Notes under the pieces: model-generated
The model's input: only the letters and a program-made list of their open reading frames with translations
Told to the model about the DNA's origin: nothing
The model's database searches: none
Position numbers and translations under genes: made by a program
Source: Gonapodya prolifera JEL478
Taxonomy: Eukaryota; Monoblepharomycota; Monoblepharidomycetes; Monoblepharidales; Gonapodyaceae
Direction of reading: 5' to 3'
DNA length: 49,466 nucleotides
Assembly (NCBI GenBank): GCA_001574975.1
Contig: KQ965793.1
Coordinates: 166,414-215,879, forward strand
Part shown: in pieces, positions 41,481 through 49,466 of the stretch
Numbering within the stretch: the first letter of the stretch is position 1
Layout: the number at the start of each line of letters is the position of its first letter

Positions 41481-43211
41481 TCACTCCATCTCATCAATTT
41501 CGACATCAGCCCCCTCCACCATCGTCCACTCGCCGCTCTCCTTCCTCCACTGCATCCTCCCCAACATATAAAAATACCCATTATCTCCAGACCCTCCCAC
41601 GACCAGTCTCTTCAACTTGGCGGAGGACTTGAGGGCTTCCAGGTCCCCCATGTCCACCCGCGCGACGGGGATGTCCAGCTCCTCGAGGTTCGGAGCAAAT
41701 AGGGGAACCAGCGAGATATTGGAGCGAGGGGGGAGGTCCAGTGTAAGTTGCCGAATCTCCTGGCGCGATATGAAAGGAGCGTCGCGGTTGTTGAAGTTGG
41801 AGCCGACGGCTCCAGACTGTTGAGGGGATGTCAGCTTCCTCCCACGAGAAGATTTTTGCTCATGAACGATGCGGATAGTTGGGTGGGTCACGGTCAGTCG
41901 TTTCATGGAGGGCGATAGCTGAGCAAGTATGCTGTCGAGAATTTGCGGGTCGGGGGTGCGCGGGAACAGTGCCGGGCACCCGTCCAGTGTCAGCTCCACA
42001 AGGCTTGGTGTGGCTTGACGCAGGAACCGAACAAGATCGTCATTTGTTGGGTCTGTCAGTGCAAGTTGGATCTGTCCATCGCGATAAGGGGTGACTCTGA
42101 CAAGGCGAAGATACTTCAGTCGTGAAAGTGGACTAGTGACGAGCGGAGCCCAGTCTCCCGACGCATACTGCGGTGTCACTACGTGGTGAGAATGACCAAA
42201 TGGGACCACCATTGGCCCAGGGGAGAATGAAAGGTTTGTGAGCAATTTGCATTGAGAGATGGCAAGTATCAAGGTACGGAGAGATCCAGAAGACTGCACG
42301 TCGAGCATCGTAAGTGTGCGACTGACGGAGCGTGAGTTTAGGAGGGTTGCAAGCCCTCTGAGGGTGTTATTGTCGGGATTAAGCGTTCTCATTAATTGTA
42401 TCGATGGTTTTCTGGAAAAACACCAAGAGAGACGGCGAAGTCGGGAGGCCTGAAAATTTGTCATTGTTTCTGTGTTGGGAAGCGAAGACTCATCGTAGAG
42501 GCAGATGGAGAGTGATTCGAGGGTGGAGGCGTGTTGTTCGATGATAGGTCGAATGAATTCAAAGCTTGGTGATAGGCCAGGAGCAAAGTGACAAAGATTT
42601 GGTGCTGCGCAGGTCCAGAATACACGTTCGACGGGAGACTTGTGAGAGTGATCGACCATCATCCAATTAACTGATCCCTCAACATGTGGCCACACGGCGT
42701 CGATGTTCACGCTCCTGAGACGGGGGTACGACGTACCCATTCCGAACAGGCATTCGACCGCACGTGTCTGTTTTGACAGTATGGTGCTCAAATATTGGGA
42801 TGTTGACTTCTCATGGTCTACAGTATTCGCAGGTCCCAGGAGCGAGATTCGCCTGACATTGTCCTTCAACTCATCCATGAGTATCGACAGTGCGTCCCAA
42901 TCCGTGGTGTCTGCGCTCCACACGGTGTAGGAGATTTCCAGGGACCGCACAAGTGTGAGCCAAGGGCTCGGCGTCGTTGTTTGCGAGCCATCGCGGGTGG
43001 TAGCGGTTGTCTCCAGGCCGGTCAGTCGCGTAAGAGCGGTATCGTTTGGAATGCGCAGGTTTTTCCACAGGGAGCGACGGGCGAGTATGCTGCAACATCG
43101 GTTGACGAGGGAGAAGGAAGCAATGGAGGGCGTGTCGAGCAGGTCGAGGACGAGATTCGTGGCATCTGGGCTCAGTGGGAACTCGGAGGAGGGGTTCGGC
43201 TGCAATTGCAT
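41481..43211 (-). CDS. F-box protein, family B, copy 2 (576 aa)
   Basis: Single exon, colinear with 39416-41227. ATG 43211 (MQLQPNPSSEFPLSP) corresponds to the start of the sister copy; an in-frame ATG at 43439 would add 76 residues of unrelated sequence and is possible but less likely. The F-box occupies the first 55 residues (LVLDLLDTPSIASFSLVNRC). Leucine-rich segments follow (LRRLSWCF, QCKLLTNLSFS, LSRLKYLRLVRV, SLVELTLDGCP, IRQLTLDLPP, NLEELDIPVA, KLKRLVVGG). Compared with copy 1 it carries several short insertions and deletions in the middle and lacks about 15 residues after CPALFPR. Both copies look intact and may have different substrates. Confidence 0.87.
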   Translation of the reverse strand: MQLQPNPSSEFPLSPDATNLVLDLLDTPSIASFSLVNRCCSILARRSLWKNLRIPNDTALTRLTGLETTATTRDGSQTTTPSPWLTLVRSLEISYTVWSADTTDWDALSILMDELKDNVRRISLLGPANTVDHEKSTSQYLSTILSKQTRAVECLFGMGTSYPRLRSVNIDAVWPHVEGSVNWMMVDHSHKSPVERVFWTCAAPNLCHFAPGLSPSFEFIRPIIEQHASTLESLSICLYDESSLPNTETMTNFQASRLRRLSWCFSRKPSIQLMRTLNPDNNTLRGLATLLNSRSVSRTLTMLDVQSSGSLRTLILAISQCKLLTNLSFSPGPMVVPFGHSHHVVTPQYASGDWAPLVTSPLSRLKYLRLVRVTPYRDGQIQLALTDPTNDDLVRFLRQATPSLVELTLDGCPALFPRTPDPQILDSILAQLSPSMKRLTVTHPTIRIVHEQKSSRGRKLTSPQQSGAVGSNFNNRDAPFISRQEIRQLTLDLPPRSNISLVPLFAPNLEELDIPVARVDMGDLEALKSSAKLKRLVVGGSGDNGYFYMLGRMQWRKESGEWTMVEGADVEIDEME

Positions 43212-43571
43212 TCGTGTGGTGGGATTCTGCCGTGTTTGCAAGCAGGTGGTGCGTGCACCATGCTGTGGCATGACCACAGCTGCACCCTGGCAATGCAGAC
43301 CGTCTCCGTCGATTTCGCTGATGCCTTCGGACACGGAGTACGACGTCGCAGACTCGAAGCGGAAGCGGAAGCGGAGGAAAGTCCATCGGTTAGTCTCACG
43401 AATTACTGCTTTGTTGAACTGCAACCGCCTTCTTAGCATTTCGTTCTCCAGACATAAGACAAAAGAGCTGATACAGGCCCGGCTTCACTCATTGCGCTGG
43501 CTACGGCTCGCGTATCTTCCCTGCACCACCTTTGCTTGACCTTTGACATCGCCGATAAACACACTTCATAG

Positions 43572-45668
43572 GAACGACGAGGCTGCTTCACTTATTGCAT
43601 CAGGAGGGCACATGGTTCCATGGAGGGGTGACTCGTCGCTCATGGTTGACAGGTAAGGATCGCTGCTTCGGGTTGGGATCCCCCTCTGCCTCGCTATGTC
43701 TGTGGCGACCCGCGTAGCCTTCATGTCGTCGCCTTAGGACCACGGAAGCACTATATGGTCCAGCTCTCCTCTGCCATGCCTCTGTCTCCAGTGGGTCTCT
43801 TCCACCTCCACGCCTCTTTCGTCTCGCTTACGCTTCCTCGCTTCCCAGTGGCTGACTGCTCCACATTTCTTGAATTAGATGGGACGTACGGAACCTCCTA
43901 GACCCCCTTTCCTTTTTCGCCACCCACGATCAAACTGTCGCTACAATCACGAGGAAACATAATTCGCATACACTCCTCAGGGTACGGCGCAACCGCCCCC
44001 CCCCCCCCGCAGCCCGAGTGCAAAGGACGACGAGATCAAGCGTGCGACGAAGAGCGGTACCATGACGTGGACGCGGAGGAGGAAATGCTACTGGGGGAGT
44101 TTGACGACGACGAGCGCAAAGTGTACCTCAAGGAACGCGAGCGGAGGTGGGCGGAGGTGGCGGCTAAGAGAGCCGAAGCCGAGGCAACAAAGGTCGAGGA
44201 ATAACAGTCTCAAGGAGATGGGTCAGGTGGGCGGACATGTGCAGCAACAAGTGTCACCCCAACAACTCAACACCCTTTTTAGACGCCTGGCTCCCCCCCG
44301 CGGCGCCACCCCACCGTCACCCAAACACGGAGCACTAATTCACCGCACCGCCAAATTCATTTCCTCCTTAAGCACGCCTGCCCAGACCGAGCTGGTCCTC
44401 TGCGTCAAGCAGTCGTCCAACCCACGCTTCGCATTCCTTGCCGACTGGGACCCGCTGTACGAATACTATAAGGGCGTGAGGAGGGCGATGGAGATGGGCG
44501 TGTGGGAGTATGCAGATGAGGGCAGGGAGGAAAGGAGTTAAAGTGACATGGACCCAAACACAATGTAACAATTTAAACTCACACAGGGCAATCCAGTAGA
44601 GCCTTGAATGATCTTTCTTCTCATAATACTTCCAAAGAACTTCCAAAATGGATTCCCAAACGACAGAGAGGATTGGCAGCATCCCGACATCTGCATCCTC
44701 AAGCAAGTCCATCACACGGTTATAGAGGGGAACAACCATCACAAGAGTGGAATAGGCCACGCCCTCCACCACGGAGAGCGCTTGTGCTAAGGGCTTTAAG
44801 GTGGATGGGCAATTAAGACGAAACTCTGAAGACTATGACAACTCACCTCCAGGAGAATCCAGACCTTCTCCAGGTAGTTCCACTCCTCATCTGACAGCTT
44901 CCAGTCACGCAGCAACCTGTCCGATGCAAGGAGCTTCTCGAGCTCACTCCTGTCCAAGAGGGCGCGGGTGATTGCGTTGTAGTCCAATTTCCAGCGCGTG
45001 GGTGCAGCGGGTGAGGTAAAGAAAGGAGATGGTGGAGGAGCGGTGGCACCAACGAAGGAGGCGGAAAGACCGCCAACAGAAGCGAACGTAGCGTCGGGAG
45101 CTGTCCCTTCACTCGAGAATACGGATAGTGGGCTCGACCAGTCCAGTAAGTACATGTACCGCCCCCTCCCCCTTTCACCGACCTCGCCAATGATCCACGA
45201 CCCCAGTCTCCTCGTCCGGACAGCCGCGCACGTTGCACGGCATGAGCCTCTCTTCGAAGCCAAGTTACGCGAGCGAAACGCGTCGGACGAGCGGTTTGGG
45301 TTCCTGAATCCGTGGAACCCGTGAGTGTGAATCCCGTTTGGGGCTGCCCATTGACGTGGGTAGTAAAAGAATCTGTGGGTTTGTTTAGATTGCACGCGAC
45401 GTACCTCCAAGAGAACGCAAAGTTCGTGGAGGATCCGATGAAGGAGGTTGAATCCATGGCAGCGCACCGGGCAATTCCAATCTACCGGACGCGTCTGCGG
45501 GTGTCGAGGTGCCGCTAGACGATGTGCGGATCAGTACAGTCGCTCAAATTGCGAGTGCAACGCCCTCACCTGCTTGTGACAAATACCACCGAAGACAGGC
45601 CACAGACGTCGGCGCAGGGGCTTCTTGGGCTAGCAGATTATTCTAGTAGCGATAGCGACGATGAATAA
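43572..45668 (+). CDS. SWAP-family (DRY_EERY/SURP) splicing regulator, 5' end unresolved
   Basis: Nuclear pre-mRNA splicing regulator related to suppressor-of-white-apricot. Supported exons: 43572-43652 (NDEAASLIASGGHMVPWRGD, ending MVDR) and 43879-43981, which together give the N-terminal DRY-type motif MVDRWDVRNLLDPLSFF. After a short intron ending in C13-GCAG, the exon from 44013 carries the CDEERYH (EERY) motif and a charged coiled stretch. SURP domain 1 is near 44330-44520 (HRTAKFISSL, NPRFAFLADWDPLYEYY). SURP 2 is near 45210-45320 (TAAHVARHEPLFEAKLRERN, FGFLNPWNP), continuing after a GTGAGT intron at 45385. The C-terminus probably ends LGLADYSSSDSDDE at 45668. The first exon, the joins around 44200 and 45160, and the last join do not close in frame, so the gene may be damaged. 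A hAT fragment sits between the SURP exons. Confidence 0.7.
44570..45010 (-). mobile_element. hAT transposase fragment, antisense inside the SWAP gene
   Basis: On the minus strand two exon-like blocks read as a hAT transposase. The first is TRWKLDYNAITRALLDRSEL (hAT have TRWNSTYDMLERA), continuing LRDWKLSDEEWNYLEKVWILLE and a GTGAGT donor. After about 60 bp the second reads STLVMVVPLYNRVMDLLEDA and KYYEKKDHSRLYWIALC, the block before the LDPR motif. This is the central part of the transposase only, without zinc finger, dimerisation region or visible ends, so it is a relic. It overlaps an intron between SURP exons 1 and 2. Confidence 0.75.
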
Positions 45669-46085
45669 TTTATTCGGATTAATCTTTGTGACCGTTATGG
45701 CTCTAGTGTAGTTCAATTCTACAGTTGCACCACTTCCCCGCTCCACAGAGTGACACCAAAACGATCGGCGGGAGGATCTTCTTGGTCATACTGCGCGCTC
45801 GTCATGGCGTTTTAACTGGCGGAACATGGTGGCCTCGCGAATAATCTATCGTCAGGAGTTTCCAAACCCACGCTTTCAAGAAACGCCACGTTATGAGCGG
45901 ACTTTCGCGCTACCGGACTATGAAAAAGCCCGGAGACGTACTACCGTAACATCTGGATTGCACGAATGCTGTCGTCCCCTGAATCGCATCGTCCCAGACG
46001 ACCGGTATCTGCCTGCGATCAGGCAGGCATCCCCGACTCATCGCTTAGATCGACACACATTCCATCCCCTTCCATCGCCTCTTCT
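45669..46085. other. Intergenic, 417 bp
   Basis: It contains the probable promoter of the Cache sensor gene. The open frame at 45826-46089 has no domain and overlaps the start of that gene in another frame, so it is not called. Confidence 0.5.
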
Positions 46086-48632
46086 ATGAGCCGTAACTCG
46101 ACAGGCGCTCTCAGCTCGTCGGGGCAGGCACAGGCCGTCTCTGCAGCTCCGAGTTCAGCAAAGGCTGATGACTCGGAGAAAGATCCGCCTCGGCAGGGAA
46201 TCAACTTGGCTCTGAGAACGGCGATCCTCATACAAGTCATCTTCAAGTGGGTGATGGACAGCGTCGATCCTTTGAAGGGCGGAATCTGAGGTGCCTTTCG
46301 TTCAGCGTTCTGGTCGTCGCCGTTGTTCTGACGGTGATCGCTTATCTCAATACGCAATCGTCGAATAGTGACGCTATAACGCAAGGTAAGGAAGCACATA
46401 CCTGCTTGTGACCAAGCTGCTGCCTGTGAATCTAATCCCCCGTGCACTCACGTGTCGACGATCGCAGGAAAGCTGTCGATCACCGCATTGGCGACTGCAA
46501 GGCAAAAGGACGCATCCACTGCGATCCGGACCCACATGGGTAAGAGTTTTGTGCCGGTGTGCTGATTAATGAATTGAAATTAACTCACCATGACGGTGCA
46601 CCTTTATGTAAAAAGACACCTACCTCAACAAGGTAAAGCGGGTCTTCGCTTCCAAGTGTGCGCACCTAAAAAACGCAACACTTTCATTAGGTCAGAAGCA
46701 TGATATCAGTCGTCACAAGCACACCACGTCGAGGAACGATGGACCCAAGCGATTATGAGTACGTCGAGCCCTTCCCGAAACCCCAACAATCGTTCCAGCA
46801 CTGACACCACGATCCCTTCAACCAGTACGATGGCCCCTTTCATGAGAGATGTCATCGGGAGCATCAACGTTCCGTTCAGTCTCATGCTCTACTTCGCCAA
46901 CAGCACCCAAGAGGCTATTGGAGTGGGACCCATCACTACCACGCTTGGAACTTTTGGTAAGCCGCGCGTCTGTTAAACGAACATATCAGAAACCACCTCA
47001 CCTGTAGTCGATCGCGAATCGAAAAGTCTTCGATCCCACCGCGCCAACGAGTTACCAGTACAACTACTACGCGGTCAACAAAACCTGCAGGAACTTCTGT
47101 CCTGTCGCGAATACTGGTACTCGTCTCGTGTACTATCTCTACAACGACAATACCGATACGATCACTGGGGCCAACCTGACGCAGGTGAGAATTTTCACGC
47201 AACGATCTCGACAAAAGCTCAATTAATATAGGACTCTTGAGGTAGGGGACGGCAGGCCTCCAGCTGTGGAAGCGCCCCTGGTTCATCCCGTCGCTAGGGC
47301 CAAAACAAGTTTTCATTACAAACCCCAATCTGGGCCTCTCTTCTGCCGTCGCCCGACCCTCCATTTTACAGGGGATGGCGTTTCCCGTTTACAACAGCAT
47401 CGGCGCCCAATACGCTCTCGGACAGGCATCCTTCTCCGTGTATGATCTGGCGTCGGTCTTGTCCCAGCTGAGAGCGTCGGCGACTCCCAACACTCTCTAC
47501 TATCTCTTGACGGTCAACGCTGAAGTTATCGTTATCTCGGGAGCGGATTATGATCAGGGAGCGACGTTGAGACAGAATTCTGCTGGAGCCTGGGTGTTGC
47601 GAACGATTTGGGACTTCCCGTATGAGAATAACACTCTTTTCGTACGTCGATTTTGAATCGGGATTTAGAGTTTACCTCAAGAACTAACGTTCTTCCCAAC
47701 AGAACGTTTCCGCGTCTAACGTCTGGAACTACGCCAATCAAAATCTCTCGAGTAACTTTGTAGACGCAACTTTCACCGTTGGAGAATACATGTTCCAGGT
47801 AACGACATACACCTTTGTCAATTACAAGTGGATTATTGTCTCAGGCGCCGTGAGTGTTGACCTTCGGGGAACATTTTGGAAGTGCTTGAATTGACAGATG
47901 ATCATTGAAAGCCGGCCTCTGATTATCTGGCCGACGCGGTGGCTTTGGAAGCCAAATTGATAGATCGCCTGGCCGTGACGCAAAGGAACATTATCATAAT
48001 CGGTAATGTTCTTTCCTAGACGGAGCTGCATGTGAGGTTCTAACTTTAGTCATGTGCAATAGCTGTTGCAATCGTTGTTGCTCTTTCGGGTGTAAGTATT
48101 GCATTTACGGAATTCTACATATCCCGCCCACTCCATATCATACTGAAGGCGATACAGAAAGGTGAGTCTCAGCTCAAATTTGTTTCACCTTTTCTCATAA
48201 GCTGATACATACTCACTACCTTGTAGCGCAAAATTTCGACTTCACGATGGTCAAGTCTGGGTCGCTGAAGAATCTCAATCGTTCACCTATTGCAGAGATT
48301 GGCAATACGCAGATACACTTCATGAACATGTAAGCCCGGCTTTCATACTCACTCTGGTGATCTTCGACTTATTTCAGTTTGTCTTTGTGTTCACAATTCA
48401 TTTAGGCTGAAGGTGTTTGCGGAAGCATTGCAAAGTACGTGTACTGTTCTGTGGTGAAATGGTTTATACTGTATTGTGTCACATAACCGTCTTATCGGCA
48501 GGCAACCGATCTCTGCTGCATGGAGGGAAAGCTTCTGCAAGCGCTTCTAACAAAGCAGGAGGGACGGTGACAGGAGGGGCGGCTTTGAAAAGCTCGCAAG
48601 ATTTCAATCGTTCAGTGACGATGGATGCATAA
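46086..48632 (+). CDS. Two-pass membrane sensor with extracellular Cache-like domain, no output domain (536 aa)
   Basis: Thirteen exons close in frame: 46086-46246, 46306-46385, 46468-46539, 46616-46727, 46799-46956, 47027-47184, 47372-47641, 47703-47849, 47912-48002, 48063-48161, 48227-48329, 48406-48434, 48502-48632. An N-terminal Ser/Ala-rich cytoplasmic part leads to helix TM1 at about 45-68 (ILIQVIFNVLVVAVVLTVIAYL in two exons). A long ectodomain of about 340 residues has Cache-like blocks (VYNSIGAQYALGQASF, YYLLTVNAEVIVISG, YKWIIVSGAP before ASDYLADAV), with TM2 near 411-436 (IIIIGAVAIVVALSGVSIAF). A juxtamembrane PLHIILKAIQK and a HAMP-like helix follow (PIAEIGNTQIHFMNMLKVFAEAL), then a Ser/Gly/Ala-rich tail. 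Chytrid nucleotide cyclases and kinases begin this way, but here no catalytic domain follows before the stop and KatG starts at 49022. The 46727/46799 junction is the least certain. Confidence 0.75.
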
Positions 48633-49021
48633 AAGAAACTTTGTTTTATTTGTGTATCTCTCGAGCAGTTTCCAAACATCAAAAATCCTGGTGGGAGACA
48701 TCTCAGCGCTGAGGAAGAAATGACATCAAAAAGCTGAGAAAGCAGAAATGTAGTTCAGTCTGTAAGTATGAGGCACGAATTAAGCCCCCTGCCTCTTGGA
48801 TGTTCTATTTCTTGTTCTCCACCGCGTCTGTGGTGATTGGAACGAGAGAGCTAAAAGCCCTTCGGATTTCGTTCGGCCCGGACCGAACCCGAAGCCTCTC
48901 AAAACCTGCGACCCTGACCTGTGTTAAGTGCTGACAAATCCTTTCGCGACATTTCATAAGTCGTGATTAACAAAGCAGCTGCTTATAACGCGGTATCTCG
49001 AAGGTCGAGAGAACCCTAATC
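48633..49021. other. Intergenic, 389 bp, upstream of KatG
   Basis: Promoter region of the catalase-peroxidase gene and 3' end of the Cache gene. A short GC-rich patch at 48870-48900 (TCGGCCCGGACCGAACCCGA) resembles hAT subterminal sequence slightly, but no terminus is seen. No regulatory motif can be named. Confidence 0.5.
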
Positions 49022-49466
49022 ATGCCCGCTGCAAGGTACTGTCCCGCTGTGAAGTCGCCAAGCGTTTTGCGCCCCCAGCTGAAGCCAAGATCTCCATCCC
49101 AGCGCCGACTCTGCTCAGTGTCCGTTTGGACATGGCTCAACCGTGACATTCTCCCAACGCTCGAACAAGGACTGGTGGCCCAACCAGCTCAACCTGCGAA
49201 TCCTCCACCAGCACAGCCCGGCGACAAACCCGCTTGGCGAGTCGTTCAAGTACGAGAGCGAATTTAAGAAATTAGAACTGGATGCCGTGTACAAGGATCT
49301 CTTCGCTCTGATGACTGATTCCAAGGACTGGTGGCCAGCTGATGTGAGTAACGAGTTTGGACACCTGATCCCGTGTAATTCACTCTACTACCCATCTCTA
49401 GTACGGTCACTACGGTGGCTTTTTTATTCGCATGGCCTGGCATGCCGCGGGAACGTACAGAACTGG
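49022..49466 (+). CDS. katG: Catalase-peroxidase, N-terminal part (runs off the window)
   Basis: Bifunctional heme enzyme that removes hydrogen peroxide and also oxidises organic donors. Exons: 49022-49035 (14 nt: MPAA plus two bases), 49103-49343 and 49402 to the edge; phases agree. The start is followed by QCPFGHGS and [19 protein letters not shown], then [10 protein letters not shown] and, after the second intron, [20 protein letters not shown]. This contains the distal heme triad Arg95, Trp98 and His99 of class I peroxidases. No peroxisome or secretion signal is visible at the N-terminus. The covalent Met-Tyr-Trp adduct residues other than the Trp, and the proximal His, lie outside the window. 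The gene is of bacterial origin in fungi generally, but the introns show it is at home here. Confidence 0.93.

Noticed and set aside
44368-44772. A single minus-strand gene spanning SURP exon 1 and the region upstream
   Set aside because: Only its first 70 codons read as hAT transposase; the remainder runs into the complement of the SURP-coding exon, so the ORF is a chance fusion.
48870-48900. Solo hAT terminus upstream of KatG
   Set aside because: It shares a few CCCGA-type words with the element at the left edge but has no TAGTG terminus or repeat density.
1-49466. CRISPR arrays, operons or bacterial-type systems
   Set aside because: No regularly spaced direct repeats are present, and the genes are spliced and individually promoted, as in a eukaryotic nuclear genome.
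1-49466. Biosynthetic or defence gene cluster
   Set aside because: The neighbouring genes belong to unrelated processes (splicing, ubiquitin ligases, membrane insertion, peroxide removal) and show no shared pathway.

Overview
The window reads as a nuclear contig from a fungus, most likely an early-diverging zoosporic lineage (chytrid or monoblepharid grade). Most genes have several short introns (about 30-80 bp, GT..AG). One gene is a fungal-type Zn2Cys6 regulator with a middle homology domain, and the core eukaryotic genes (SART3/Prp24, GET4, SWAP, DHRS12-type dehydrogenase, KatG) look fungal. The lineage call rests mainly on the Cache-type membrane sensor and the overall style, so it is an inference. 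Exon models were built by hand from reading frame, GT/AG sites and known family motifs; where the frames close I give the exons.

Layout. 1-972: 3' end of a hAT transposon. 1718-12410: an accessory block of F-box paralogues, with two intact copies of one family (1718-3247, 10980-12410) and a broken copy (3972-5462). The same block holds a membrane-anchored chitin-binding-like protein (6831-8967) whose signal-peptide exon is duplicated at 5694-5739, and a decayed copy (9398-10557) of the F-box/Cys-rich gene found intact at 36883-38025. 12815-21474: a more conserved segment with a Zn2Cys6 regulator, an F-box/ankyrin protein and, divergent from it, the splicing recycling factor SART3/Prp24 (15 exons). 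21828-29230: a small Cys-rich protein, a long gene-poor stretch, a DHRS12-like dehydrogenase with a tandemly duplicated broken 3' end, an unknown protein and a degenerate Hsp70-like protein.

29231-31595 is gene-poor, with a G30 tract and a tRNA-like (SINE-like) element. 31596-34761: an unknown protein divergent from GET4. 35799-36665: a methyltransferase pseudogene. 36883-43211: the intact F-box/Cys-rich gene, then three head-to-tail copies of a second F-box family (one truncated and frameshifted, two full length). 43572-45668: a SWAP/SURP splicing regulator that carries an antisense hAT transposase fragment between its two SURP exons. 46086-48632: a two-pass Cache sensor with no output domain. 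49022 to the edge: the start of a catalase-peroxidase.

The main theme is birth and death of F-box substrate adaptors (three families, five intact genes and three pseudogenes, plus one F-box/ankyrin gene) beside conserved RNA-processing and tail-anchored-protein genes. Transposon fragments and local tandem duplications are the visible agents of change.
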